This document shows positions 1-7,216 of a stretch of 14,862 nucleotides of DNA, piece after piece. Location of the stretch: positions 1 to 14,862 of the forward strand of contig JAPPQG010000119.1 of the NCBI GenBank assembly GCA_028816945.1, in the 5' to 3' direction. The position numbers and the translations under genes were made by a program. The notes beneath the pieces are model-generated. The model made no database searches and was not told the DNA's origin. It saw only the letters and a list, made by a program, of their open reading frames with translations. Numbering within the stretch: the first letter of the stretch is position 1; each line of letters begins with the position of its first letter. The DNA is from Alphaproteobacteria bacterium. GTDB lineage: Bacteria > Pseudomonadota > Alphaproteobacteria > RS24.

Positions 1-3
1 AAA

Positions 4-90
4 TGGTGCGGTCGAGAAGACTCGAACTTCCACGGGAGTTATCCCACAGCGACCTCAACGCTGCGCGTCTACCAATTCCGCCACGACCGC
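4..90 (-). tRNA. tRNA-Leu (anticodon GAG), CCA encoded
   Basis: Reading the minus strand gives an 87-nt type II tRNA. The 7-bp acceptor stem GCGGTCG pairs with CGACCGC, followed by discriminator A and an encoded CCA (4-6). The anticodon stem CAGCG/CGCTG encloses loop TTGAGGT, so the anticodon is GAG, reading CTC/CTT leucine codons. A long variable arm and a T-arm containing GTTCGAG follow, as expected for leucine. It is co-oriented with cysH, 165 nt downstream of that gene's stop, and has its own -10 box immediately upstream. Identity is secure from anticodon and long variable arm together. Confidence 0.96.
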
Positions 91-99
91 TTCGGGCGC

Positions 100-105
100 A
101 TTATA
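100..105 (-). promoter_or_regulatory. -10 box (TATAAT) of the tRNA-Leu gene, GC-rich discriminator
   Basis: On the minus strand a perfect TATAAT lies 9 nt upstream of the mature tRNA 5' end and is followed by GCGCCCGAA. A GC-rich discriminator like this is typical of stable-RNA promoters repressed by ppGpp (known biology; application here is inference). No good TTGACA lies at 16-18 bp spacing, because that zone is filled by the 14-bp tandem repeats. The same TATAATGCGC core occurs at the rpsM promoter (12159-12164). Confidence 0.7.
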
Positions 106-106
106 A

Positions 107-148
107 ATGGCTTGCCATGAATGGCTCGCCATGAATGGCTTGCCAAGC
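107..148. repeat. Three tandem 14-bp repeats in the tRNA-Leu promoter region
   Basis: Units at 107-120, 121-134 and 135-148 read ATGGCTTGCCATGA, ATGGCTCGCCATGA and ATGGCTTGCCAAGC. Each contains a mini dyad TGGC-2 nt-GCCA. The array abuts the tRNA -10 box and so occupies the positions where the -35 and upstream element should be. It may be simple slippage, or a reiterated protein-binding site. Confidence 0.85.
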
Positions 149-169
149 CTAGCAAGTCCGCCCGCTAGG
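148..169. repeat. 6-bp inverted repeat in the cysH to tRNA-Leu spacer
   Basis: CCTAGC (148-153) and GCTAGG (164-169) form a perfect 6-bp stem around a 10-nt loop. In the cysH direction no T-run follows, so it does not fit a standard intrinsic terminator. It could still stall or stabilise the cysH 3' end. The rest of the 91-255 spacer holds the tRNA promoter, the 14-bp repeats and the cysH-stop duplication, and nothing that looks coding. Confidence 0.4.
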
Positions 170-237
170 TGCAAGCCTCACTTATGCCAAACGCCCGTCC
201 CAAATCGTCAAACCTAAATAGAGGGGATATAATGACC

Positions 238-264
238 CCGCCTAAATGCACCCGTCTAAATCCC
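238..264. repeat. Period-14 duplication covering the cysH stop codon
   Basis: CCGCCTAAAT (238-247) and CCGTCTAAAT (252-261) are 9/10 identical at a period of 14. The second copy contains the cysH stop (CTA, TAG on the minus strand, at 256-258). The first copy lies just downstream of the gene. It is short and could be chance alone, but the same arrangement recurs at other gene ends in this window. Confidence 0.45.
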
Positions 265-1083
265 GTCCCCATAGACAAAGTCGGGCTGGTGGATACCGCA
301 TTCTTCCTTTTCTTCATCGGCCCAACGGCCAGAGCGGTAATCGCCGCCTGCCGTCACCTTATCCGTGCAGGGCATACAGCCGATTGACAAATAGCCGTCC
401 TTGACGAGCGGATGACGGGGCAATTTATGCGCCTCCATATAGGCATTCAGGGCGGGCAAGTCATGCTCGGCAAGCGGGTTAATGCGTATGCGTTGTATAG
501 ACTCTGCCGCCTCTGTCCCCCCTGCCTGCGCCGCCCGACCCGCTATATCAGGCGTCATATCGGTTGTCGCAATAGGGTTGGTTGCGCCATTTTCCATTTC
601 AATATAAGCCATATTGCGTCTTGCATTGGTTTGAAACCGCTTGCGCCCCGTAATCACCGCCTCAAAGCCCCGCAAGGCGCGCGCCTGTGGCAAAACTTTG
701 CGAATATAGCAGCATTTATCAGTGCTTTTTTGCCATAAATCGCCCGCCGCATCGGTGGCGGCCAAATCATCCTTATGTGGTGCAATGGCGCGAATATCAG
801 CCAAGCCTAATTGCGCTTGCAAGCGGTCTCGATAGCGCAATGTCTCACCAAATAATTTTCCTGTATTGAGAAAAATTATCGGCACGGTCGGGTCAATTTG
901 CGCAACCTTATGGAGCAGAATAGCCGACTCCGCCCCAAAAGAAGAGACAACACAAATGCGCTCGGGAAATTCCCGCTCAATCATCGCCCGCAAAATCATA
1001 TCGCCATCGGCTTCGCCATATTGCTCTGTCAGCCGTTTATATTTCTGCTCTATATTTTCTTTTGCTCTTGTTTGCATAGACAT
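256..1083 (-). CDS. cysH: Assimilatory APS reductase, [4Fe-4S] type
   Basis: Cytosolic thioredoxin-dependent reductase of adenylylsulfate to sulfite in assimilatory sulfate reduction. The 275-aa product has the PP-loop SSFGAES (47-53), Cys-Cys at 124-125 in KCCYIRKV, CMPC at 236-239 and catalytic Cys262 in ECGIH. The CC plus CxxC pair binds the iron-sulfur cluster and marks the APS-using branch rather than the E. coli PAPS type (family knowledge). TGRKRFQ (145-151) and LPRHPLVKDGYLSIGC are typical of alphaproteobacterial members. About 30 residues (166-196, Gly/Ala/Thr rich) appear inserted between the strand after GRKRFQ and the INPLAE motif. The start at 1083 is preceded, at 9 nt, by GAGGAGGGG (1093-1101) lying inside the 3' end of the upstream gene, so translation is probably coupled. 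Confidence 0.93.
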   Translation of the reverse strand: MSMQTRAKENIEQKYKRLTEQYGEADGDMILRAMIEREFPERICVVSSFGAESAILLHKVAQIDPTVPIIFLNTGKLFGETLRYRDRLQAQLGLADIRAIAPHKDDLAATDAAGDLWQKSTDKCCYIRKVLPQARALRGFEAVITGRKRFQTNARRNMAYIEMENGATNPIATTDMTPDIAGRAAQAGGTEAAESIQRIRINPLAEHDLPALNAYMEAHKLPRHPLVKDGYLSIGCMPCTDKVTAGGDYRSGRWADEEKEECGIHQPDFVYGDGI

Positions 1084-1089
1084 AATCTA

Positions 1090-1728
1090 TCACCCCTCCT
1101 CTGTTCTCTTATCGGCAAGCGGGCAAGGGCAAGTGAGCCATTGGCGCGCATCAATAAATTGATTACTTTGTTCGGCAATTTCCTGCGATGATAAACCCTG
1201 TTTGCGCCAAGCGGTGCGTTGGGTGGCAAGTTCCTCCAATCGCTCACGCCAAATGGCTGGAAAGCGCGCGCTTAAAAAATCTTTTAGCCGCCGCGCCAAT
1301 GCAGGCGATTGACCTCCTGTGGAAGCAGAAAGCAATAACGCCCCACGCCTGACTTGCGCTGGCACATGGAAATCGCAATAATCCGTCACATCTTCAACAT
1401 TTACCAAAACACCCTGCGCCCGCGCCATGTCGGCAAACGGCGCGGCCTCTTGGGTTGGCAGACCCGCAATAAATAACACCGCCAAAGCGGCTATTTCATC
1501 GGCTTCGGGGGCGCGCATAAGCAAACGCTCGCCCGCCTGCTCGTGCAGGGGTTTATCCATTTCATCCCCCTGCTCGCCCTCTTTAATAGTAGAAGTTGGG
1601 GGCGGGCAAAAGACTTGCACCTGCGCACAGCCCGCTTCATCCAGCATATGCAAACGGCGCAAAGCAAGCGCACCCCTGCCAATAACGGCCATTTTCAGCC
1701 TTTTTACATCTAGCACAATCGGCAACAT
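1090..1728 (-). CDS. Precorrin-2 dehydrogenase / siroheme synthase N-terminal domain protein
   Basis: NAD-dependent oxidation of precorrin-2 to sirohydrochlorin (members often also chelate iron), supplying siroheme for sulfite reductase. Seen: a Rossmann start with VIGRGALALRR (GxGxxA pattern), then NVEDVTDYCDFHVPAQVRRG and the signature STGGQSPALARRLK. It corresponds only to the N-terminal CysG module; no SAM-dependent uroporphyrinogen methyltransferase domain is present. I start it at ATG 1728 (MLPIVLDV), because AAGGAA at 1734-1739 is 5 nt upstream and family members begin near this point. An in-frame ATG at 1743 would add five residues but puts that Shine-Dalgarno inside the gene. The stop is 6 nt before cysH, so the two form one sulfur-assimilation unit. 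A segment around residues 45-60 (PPP, then acidic) looks like a small insertion. Confidence 0.85.
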   Translation of the reverse strand: MLPIVLDVKRLKMAVIGRGALALRRLHMLDEAGCAQVQVFCPPPTSTIKEGEQGDEMDKPLHEQAGERLLMRAPEADEIAALAVLFIAGLPTQEAAPFADMARAQGVLVNVEDVTDYCDFHVPAQVRRGALLLSASTGGQSPALARRLKDFLSARFPAIWRERLEELATQRTAWRKQGLSSQEIAEQSNQFIDARQWLTCPCPLADKRTEEG

Positions 1729-1902
1729 AATGTTTCCTTTCATCTATAAATCCAGATGGCTTACTATAATATAGGGCATGTTATATTAAATATCACCCTA
1801 AAAATGTAGTTTTTTTTATATTACATTATTTTTATGTATTTTATAGATATGACTATGCGCCCATGCTATGCTAGATAAGCACTAGGAAATGGACATGATA
1901 TA
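1729..1902. promoter_or_regulatory. AT-rich divergent promoter region between the siroheme/cysH unit and lipB
   Basis: This 174-nt gap is very AT rich and includes a T8 run at 1810-1817. For lipB a candidate sigma70 promoter is TTACAT (1821-1826), 17-bp spacer, TAGATA (1844-1849). For the minus-strand unit a TATTAT -10 at 1766-1771 has only a weak GTGATA -35 match at 19 bp. TAGGG (1772-1776) and CCCTA (1796-1800) are complementary flanks of an AT-rich core that could be an operator, but the inner and outer dyads are not concentric. Promoter assignments are low confidence; that the region holds divergent promoters is likely from gene orientation. Confidence 0.45.
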
Positions 1903-2607
1903 ATGAATGTAACAAGTAACATGACAGGGGATACAATTTCCGCGGGGCATGCTATGCCAGCAAAAAATGGTAGGCCTGCCTGTCATTTTTCTACCCAAAC
2001 CGTCCCCTATCCCGCGGCGTTGGCTTTTATGGAGCAAAAGGTGGCGGCTATTTATGCCAATAAAGCAGACGAATTATTATGGTTTTTAGAACACCCCCCG
2101 CTTTATACAGCAGGCACAAGTGCCAAGCCTGACGGTTTGCTAAATGCTGACCGCTTCCCCATTTATCAAGCGGGGCGGGGCGGGGAATATACATATCACG
2201 GGCCGGGGCAAAGAGTGGTTTATCTCATGCTAGATTTGCGCAAGCGCGGCAAAGATGTCAAAGCCTTTGTGCGTAATGTAGAAAATTGGGCGATTGCTGC
2301 CCTTGCCCGTCTGCATATACAAGCCACGCGCCACCCCAACCATATTGGCATTTGGGTCGCACAGCCTGCACATGATAATCGGTTAGATAAAATTGGCGCG
2401 ATAGGTATTCGCTTGCGTAAATGGGTGAGTTTCCATGGGCTAGCTATAAATGTTGCGCCCAATCTAGCGCATTTTGACGGCATTATACCATGCGGCTTGG
2501 ACGGCCAGCATGTGACAAGCCTTGCCGCATTAGGTCATCAAGTAACATTGGCAGAATTAGACGCCGCCCTATTGGCAAGTTTTACGGAAATTTTTAAGCC
2601 TCTATAA
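1903..2607 (+). CDS. lipB: Lipoyl(octanoyl) transferase
   Basis: Transfers octanoyl from acyl carrier protein to target lysines of lipoate-dependent proteins (pyruvate and 2-oxoglutarate dehydrogenases, glycine cleavage H protein), the first step of lipoate assembly, in the cytosol. The 234-aa product shows [19 protein letters not shown], the [12 protein letters not shown] motif (92-103), [22 protein letters not shown] with catalytic Lys163, and the catalytic Cys197 in IPCGLDG. Family similarity starts near residue 27. The true start could therefore be a later ATG, for example 1954, which has GCGGGG 6 nt upstream; the ATG at 1903 has only AGGA about 15 nt away. It is the only plus-strand gene here, divergent from the siroheme/cysH unit and convergent with pccA, 28 nt away. 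Confidence 0.93.
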   Translation: MNVTSNMTGDTISAGHAMPAKNGRPACHFSTQTVPYPAALAFMEQKVAAIYANKADELLWFLEHPPLYTAGTSAKPDGLLNADRFPIYQAGRGGEYTYHGPGQRVVYLMLDLRKRGKDVKAFVRNVENWAIAALARLHIQATRHPNHIGIWVAQPAHDNRLDKIGAIGIRLRKWVSFHGLAINVAPNLAHFDGIIPCGLDGQHVTSLAALGHQVTLAELDAALLASFTEIFKPL

Positions 2608-2625
2608 TAAGTCTCTATGAAATGA

Positions 2626-2640
2626 CATAATTTAATTATG
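2626..2640. repeat. 15-bp AT-rich palindrome between convergent lipB and pccA
   Basis: CATAATT-T-AATTATG is a perfect 7-bp inverted repeat around one base, and it includes the pccA stop codon (2636-2638). It lies where both genes' transcripts end, but contains almost no GC and lacks the shape of an intrinsic terminator. Confidence 0.4.
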
Positions 2641-4636
2641 CAAACTCAATAAGCACATCATCAACGGCTAATTTATCGCCCGCACAGACAGGCACTTTTG
2701 CGATGACAGCATCTTTTTCGGCACGCAAAATGTTTTCCATTTTCATCGCCTCTACAACAAGTAAAGCTTGGCCTGATTTAACCTCTTCCCCTTCGGCAAC
2801 CGCCACAGACACAACCACGCCCGGCATAGGACAGCGCAAGACTTTCTCGCTCGTCTTATCGGTTTTTTCTGGCATAAAGACGCTTAATTCTTGCGCCCGT
2901 TTTGTGCGGATTATAAGCGGCACGCGCGCCCCACGCCCAGTTAGCACAAAGCCCTGTATCGCATTTTCAACCGCTAATGTTATGGGCTTGCCATCGACCA
3001 TGCCTTGAAAGAACAGCGCGCCCGGCTGCCAATCGCTTTCAATCATAATCGGCTTTTTATCGATTAAAACGCCCCCCTCTATATGGCTTGCCTCAAATAA
3101 TTTATCGCCAATTTGCACATAAAGCATATTCGGCACTTGCTTGGCGCGCTCGGCCAATTTGTCGCTTATATGAGTCGCACGGGTCAATAATTTATATTGC
3201 ATAAAAAAGCCAATCGCGGCTAGAGCTTTTATCTGTGCGGCCGATACAGGCGCCCCCGCAAAATGCTGCGGATATTCTTCATCAATAAAGCCTGTTGTTA
3301 AATTGCCTTTGATAAAGCGTTTATGCCCCATAATCGCGGCTAGAAAATCAATATTATGGCTCACACCATCGATGCGGAAATGGTCTAATGCGTCAGCCAT
3401 AGCGGCAATGGCTTTATCTCGGTTTGGCGCGTGGGTTACCAATTTGGCAATCATCGGGTCATAATAGATAGAAATGTCACTGCCTTCATAAACGCCCGTA
3501 TCATTGCGAATGATTATGTCTTTTTGTTTGCCTGTTGTCTCTTTGTCTGTTTGTGGCGGGCGGTAATAAGTCAGTCGCCCTGTCGAGGGTAAAAAGCCAC
3601 GATAGGGATCTTCGGCATAAATGCGACTTTCAATCGCCCAGCCTGATATTTTTATGTCTTTTTGTTTTAGGGTTAGTTTTCCGCCGGCGGCAATGTTTAT
3701 CATCTGCTCGACTAAATCAATGCCTGTAATAAGTTCTGTGACGGGATGCTCCACCTGCAAACGTGTATTCATTTCAAGGAAATAGAAATTTTTATCGCCA
3801 TCAACAACAAATTCCACCGTGCCAGCCGAATGATAATGAACCGCCTGCGCAAGGGCAATGGCTTGTTCGCCCATAATTTGGCGGGTTTTTTCATCAATAA
3901 ACGGGCTAGGTGCTTCCTCAATGACTTTTTGATTGCGCCGTTGGATAGAACATTCGCGCTCAGCGAGATAGACCATATTGCCATGCTGGTCACCAAGTAA
4001 TTGTATTTCAATATGGCGCGGCTGGGTAATAAATTTTTCAATAAAAATGCGGTCATCGCCAAAACTATTCGCCGCTTCATTTTTAGAGGATTGGAAACCT
4101 TCACGCGCTTCCACATCATTATAGGCAAGCCGCATGCCTTTGCCACCACCGCCTGCCGAAGCTTTCAGCATAACGGGATAGCCGATTTCATTAGCAATTT
4201 TCACCGCTTCATCAGCATTTTCAATCAAGCCAATATGGCCGGGGATGACAGAGACGCCCGCCTGCTTGGCTAATTTTTTGGAAGTGATTTTATCGCCCAT
4301 GCTTTCAATGGCAGTTGCGGGGGGGCCAATAAAGACGACTGATTCTTTTTCAAGCATTTCAGCGAATTTTTTATTTTCGCTTAAAAACCCATAGCCGGGA
4401 TGGACGGCTTCGGCGCCTGTTTTGCGAATTGCCTCTAATATATTATCCATCACAAGATAGCTTTCTGCGGCAGGGGCAGGGCCAATATAGACGGCTTCAT
4501 CGGCTTGTTGCACATGTAAAGCATTGAGGTCAGCGTCAGAATAAACAGCCACTGTTTGAATATTCATCGCCCGGGCGGTGCGGATAATACGACAGGCAAT
4601 TTCGCCGCGATTGGCAATGAGAATTTTTCTAAACAT
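2636..4636 (-). CDS. pccA: Propionyl-CoA carboxylase alpha subunit (biotin carboxylase + biotin carrier)
   Basis: The ATP-dependent biotin carboxylase half of propionyl-CoA carboxylase, which makes methylmalonyl-CoA from propionyl-CoA (odd-chain lipid, branched amino acid or propionate catabolism). The 666-aa protein starts with the biotin carboxylase N-domain (MFRKILIANRGEIACRIIRTA), then the ATP-grasp glycine loop AGGGGKGMR (161-169), EMNTRLQVEHPVTE and a C-terminal BC region to about residue 450. A BT-like linker domain follows, then the carrier domain with biotinylated Lys632 in EAMKMEN, 34 residues from the end. Length fits PccA. It follows pccB by 31 nt. No convincing Shine-Dalgarno is visible before the ATG, so translation may depend on coupling. 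An acetyl-CoA or methylcrotonyl-CoA carboxylase is less likely given the partner PccB. Confidence 0.93.
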   Translation of the reverse strand: MFRKILIANRGEIACRIIRTARAMNIQTVAVYSDADLNALHVQQADEAVYIGPAPAAESYLVMDNILEAIRKTGAEAVHPGYGFLSENKKFAEMLEKESVVFIGPPATAIESMGDKITSKKLAKQAGVSVIPGHIGLIENADEAVKIANEIGYPVMLKASAGGGGKGMRLAYNDVEAREGFQSSKNEAANSFGDDRIFIEKFITQPRHIEIQLLGDQHGNMVYLAERECSIQRRNQKVIEEAPSPFIDEKTRQIMGEQAIALAQAVHYHSAGTVEFVVDGDKNFYFLEMNTRLQVEHPVTELITGIDLVEQMINIAAGGKLTLKQKDIKISGWAIESRIYAEDPYRGFLPSTGRLTYYRPPQTDKETTGKQKDIIIRNDTGVYEGSDISIYYDPMIAKLVTHAPNRDKAIAAMADALDHFRIDGVSHNIDFLAAIMGHKRFIKGNLTTGFIDEEYPQHFAGAPVSAAQIKALAAIGFFMQYKLLTRATHISDKLAERAKQVPNMLYVQIGDKLFEASHIEGGVLIDKKPIMIESDWQPGALFFQGMVDGKPITLAVENAIQGFVLTGRGARVPLIIRTKRAQELSVFMPEKTDKTSEKVLRCPMPGVVVSVAVAEGEEVKSGQALLVVEAMKMENILRAEKDAVIAKVPVCAGDKLAVDDVLIEFA

Positions 4637-4667
4637 GTAATAATTTCGAATGGTGAATGCGTTTCGC

Positions 4668-6200
4668 TTAAAGTGGGATATTATCGTGTTTCTTCCAAGG
4701 GTTTTCTAATTGTTTGCCACGCAAAATGGTTAAGGCACGCGTGATGCGGGCGCGTGTATTATGCGGCTGGATAACATCATCAATATAGCCACGCTCAGCC
4801 GCAACAAAGGGATTCAAAAAGCGCGCCTCATATTTTTTGGTTTGCTTTTCAATTTCTTTTTCATTGCCTGCGGATTGGCGGAAAATAATTTCCACCGCCC
4901 CTTTCGCTCCCATAACGGCAATTTCAGCAGTCGGCCATGCATAATTAACATCCCCGCGCAAATGTTTAGACGCCATCACATCATACGCCCCGCCATAGGC
5001 CTTGCGTGTGATAATGGTAATTTTTGGCACAGTGGCTTCGGCATAAGCAAATAATAATTTTGCGCCATGCTTAATCAAGCCGCCATATTCTTGCGCTGTG
5101 CCGGGTAAAAAGCCCGGCACATCAACAAAAGTAATAATGGGAATATCAAAACAATCACAAAAACGGATAAAGCGCGCCGCCTTGCGGCTGGAATCACTAT
5201 CTAGCACGCCGGCTAGCACCATTGGCTGGTTGGCAACAAAGCCAACTGTGCGCCCTTCCATACGGCCAAAGCCGACTACAATATTGCCCGCAAAATCTTT
5301 TTGAATTTCAAAGAACTCGCCCTCATCGGCAACTTTATAAATAGCCTCTTTTATATCATAGGGCAGGTTTGGGTTTTGCGGCACAAGTGTGTCAAGCGAC
5401 ATTTCCATACGAGTAGGCGCGTCATGGCTTTTGCGCACAGGCACGCCTGCTTTATTTGAGAGCGGTAAAAAATCAATCAAGCGGCGCAAATCCGTTAAAG
5501 CCTCTACATCATTATCATATGCCCCATCTGCGACAGAAGATTTAGTCGTATGCACTTTCGCGCCACCTAAAATCTCAGCTGTCACTTCCTCATTGGTCAC
5601 AGTTTTAACAACATCCGGCCCTGTCACAAACATATAAGAAGTGCCGCGCACCATAAAAATAAAATCAGTTAAAGCAGGAGAATAAACATCGCCACCCGCA
5701 CAAGGGCCCATAATTATTGTAATTTGGGGGATGACACCAGAGGCAAGCACATTGCGCTGAAATACTTCTGCATAGCCGCCAAGCGCATCGACCCCTTCTT
5801 GAATGCGCGCCCCGCCCGCATCTAAAATGCCGATAATTGGCACACCATTACGCAAGGCCATGTCTTGCACTTTATTTATTTTTTTAGAATGCGCTTTTGA
5901 TAATGAACCGCCAAAGACTGTAAAATCTTTGGCAAAAATATAAATTGGGCGACCATTGACTGTCCCCCATCCTGTTACCACCCCATCGCCGGGGATTTTT
6001 TTATCGCCCATGCCGAATTCGTTGCAATCATGCTCAACGAACATATCATATTCTTCAAATGAGTCGGCATCTAATAATAGGTCAATGCGCTCACGCGCTG
6101 TTAATTTGCCGCGCTTATGTTGGGCGTCAATCCGCTCTTGCCCGCCACCAAGCCGTGCTTTTTCACGGCGTTTTGCAAGTTCATCGAGAATCTTATACAT
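4668..6200 (-). CDS. pccB: Propionyl-CoA carboxylase beta subunit (carboxyltransferase)
   Basis: Transfers the carboxyl group from carboxybiotin to propionyl-CoA, as partner of PccA. The 510-aa product has the N-terminal carboxyltransferase domain ([68 protein letters not shown]). The C-terminal half contains [26 protein letters not shown] and [14 protein letters not shown]. The ending, [26 protein letters not shown], is characteristic of PccB rather than AccD. The ATG at 6200 has GGTGG (6207-6211) 6 nt upstream. It is first of the pccB-pccA pair, with a weak candidate promoter (TTAAAC, 18 bp, TATATG; 6270-6299) in the preceding 102-nt spacer. Confidence 0.94.
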   Translation of the reverse strand: MYKILDELAKRREKARLGGGQERIDAQHKRGKLTARERIDLLLDADSFEEYDMFVEHDCNEFGMGDKKIPGDGVVTGWGTVNGRPIYIFAKDFTVFGGSLSKAHSKKINKVQDMALRNGVPIIGILDAGGARIQEGVDALGGYAEVFQRNVLASGVIPQITIIMGPCAGGDVYSPALTDFIFMVRGTSYMFVTGPDVVKTVTNEEVTAEILGGAKVHTTKSSVADGAYDNDVEALTDLRRLIDFLPLSNKAGVPVRKSHDAPTRMEMSLDTLVPQNPNLPYDIKEAIYKVADEGEFFEIQKDFAGNIVVGFGRMEGRTVGFVANQPMVLAGVLDSDSSRKAARFIRFCDCFDIPIITFVDVPGFLPGTAQEYGGLIKHGAKLLFAYAEATVPKITIITRKAYGGAYDVMASKHLRGDVNYAWPTAEIAVMGAKGAVEIIFRQSAGNEKEIEKQTKKYEARFLNPFVAAERGYIDDVIQPHNTRARITRALTILRGKQLENPWKKHDNIPL

Positions 6201-6226
6201 CCCTTACCACCCTTAATTTGACCCTT

Positions 6227-6304
6227 TGTTTAACGCTTTGTTTAACCTTATACCGAAAATTATATTACGCATATATCATGTAGGTTTTAGAATGTTTAAC
6301 GCTT
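6227..6304. repeat. Three copies of a 12-bp TGTTTAAC-type repeat between atp12 and pccB
   Basis: TGTTTAACGCTT occurs exactly at 6227-6238 and 6293-6304, with a partial copy TGTTTAACCTTA at 6239-6250 directly abutting the first. The copy at 6293-6304 runs into the atp12 stop codon (6303-6305). All three are in the same orientation. The remainder of the 6201-6302 spacer holds only the weak pccB promoter candidate and the pccB ribosome binding site. Confidence 0.7.
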
Positions 6305-7109
6305 ATTCGCTAGTCAAAAGTGAGAAATAATCGACCAATAAGGCCATTTCTTGCTTTAATATGGTTAGCCGCCGTAGGGCGTCCTCATCTACGCCCCATT
6401 GTTCAATTTGGAATAATTCATCCAAAAAACTAAGCTCATAGGCTGTTTCAACATCCAACTGCCCCGCCGCAACGGCCAAAGCCAATATGGCCGAATTAGA
6501 AAGGGTCGCAAAGCGGCTTAATCCATTTTGCCATAAATGCGGGGCGGGATTGTCCGTAGCGCCCTGCCCTATATTAGGATTATCCATATAAAGAGCGCGC
6601 AATTTTTCTAATGTTTCGGGCGGTTGGTCGATGGGCTTCAATTTTGTTGTTTGCTGAAAAGAAATGTCAAAGGTTTGCGCGCACCACTCTATCATCGGGT
6701 CCCATTCTTCACTTTGTCGCTCGACAAGCATATCAGGGTGCGTTGCCCGATAGCATAAAATATCATGATTGCCATAATCCACAAACCGCGCCGCCTGTTT
6801 ATCTATCTCATGCGCGGATAAATCAAATGCACCACTGACAATGCGGGTTAAGGGCAAAGTTTTTGCGTCAAAGGCTTGCGTATCAAAAGCCTGTATGTCA
6901 ATTTCTTGTGTGTCGAATGCGCCAATTATATTTTCCTGCATATTATCTTGTTTCGCCTTTTCCCATTCTTGCACTAATGTCTCCGCCATTTTTTTAGTTG
7001 GCACATGAATTACCGTCTGGGCTTGCGTTTTCAGGGCTTGCCCGTCTAGCATAATTGCAAAGCCATTTTCTGTGCTAGCAATTTCTATTTTTTCAAAATG
7101 TTTTATCAT
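6303..7109 (-). CDS. ATP12-family F1-ATPase assembly chaperone
   Basis: Member of the family named after yeast Atp12, which binds the F1 alpha subunit during ATP synthase assembly; in bacteria it is essentially confined to alphaproteobacteria (family knowledge). The 268-aa product has the N-terminal HFEKIEIASTENGFAIMLDGQALKT segment, PTKKMAETLVQEWEKAKQ, LPLTRIVSGAFD, then YGNHDILCYRATHPDMLVERQSEEWDPMIEW, the best-conserved part. A repetitive pentapeptide insert (63-82) precedes LPLTR where relatives have a short linker. The start lies 98 nt after rluC, behind a tandem repeat. The only Shine-Dalgarno-like element (AGAGCG) is part of the repeat, 8-9 nt before the ATG after counting its core. 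Gene product identity is firm; no standard short symbol is used. Confidence 0.88.
   Translation of the reverse strand: MIKHFEKIEIASTENGFAIMLDGQALKTQAQTVIHVPTKKMAETLVQEWEKAKQDNMQENIIGAFDTQEIDIQAFDTQAFDAKTLPLTRIVSGAFDLSAHEIDKQAARFVDYGNHDILCYRATHPDMLVERQSEEWDPMIEWCAQTFDISFQQTTKLKPIDQPPETLEKLRALYMDNPNIGQGATDNPAPHLWQNGLSRFATLSNSAILALAVAAGQLDVETAYELSFLDELFQIEQWGVDEDALRRLTILKQEMALLVDYFSLLTSE
6864..6923. repeat. 15-bp-period repeat encoding pentapeptides inside the ATP12-family gene
   Basis: Residues 63-82 read GAFDT-QEIDI-QAFDT-QAFDA, four pentapeptides of the form QxxDx. At DNA level the four units share a TCAA or TCGA core at a 15-nt period. The block sits between the EWEKAK helix and the conserved LPLTR motif, so it is probably a surface linker expansion that keeps the reading frame. 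Confidence 0.75.
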
Positions 7110-7216
7110 TTATTGTCACGCTCTTTTATTGTTATGTTCTTTTATTGTCATGCTCTTATTGTCATGCTCTTATCGTCACACTATTTTATTATCATGCGCT
7201 TTTATTGTCACGCTCT
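7110..7216. repeat. Seven-unit tandem repeat (14-16 bp) filling the rluC to atp12 spacer
   Basis: Plus-strand units are at 7110-7124, 7125-7140, 7141-7155, 7156-7170, 7171-7184, 7185-7200 and 7201-7216, with consensus TTTATTGTCATGCTCT. The first and last units both contain TTATTGTCACGCTCT. The last contains the rluC stop codon (7208-7210), and the first abuts the atp12 start. On the transcript each unit carries a purine-rich AGAGC and an ATGA or GTGA. The parsimonious reading is an ancestral spacer of one unit that expanded by tandem duplication. Confidence 0.92.
7116..7151 (-). other. Possible intercistronic micro-ORF upstream of atp12 (11 codons)
   Basis: Within the tandem repeat, ATG at 7149-7151 opens MTIKEHNNKRA and stops with TGA at 7116-7118, 6 nt before the atp12 ATG. 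A shorter micro-ORF (MTIRA) from 7165 ends on TGA at 7148-7150, overlapping this ATG as ATGA. The chain could pass ribosomes towards atp12, but it may equally be a by-product of a repeat unit containing ATGA. No coding evolution can be judged from one sequence. Confidence 0.2.

Noticed and set aside
221..240. GGGG...CCCC stem (223-239) downstream of cysH as an intrinsic terminator
   Set aside because: Only four pairs around a 9-nt loop and no T-run afterwards in the cysH direction; not a convincing terminator.
1744..1902. Riboswitch or structured leader before the siroheme gene or lipB
   Set aside because: The region is very AT rich with only short, non-concentric dyads; no known riboswitch core seen.
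1903..1957. Ten-base direct repeat CATGCTATGC at 1862-1871 and 1948-1957 flanking the lipB start
   Set aside because: Too short, and one copy lies in the poorly conserved N-terminal coding part; no supporting structure.
2608..2635. Bidirectional terminator between lipB and pccA
   Set aside because: Only an AT-rich palindrome is present; no GC stem with T-tract on either strand.
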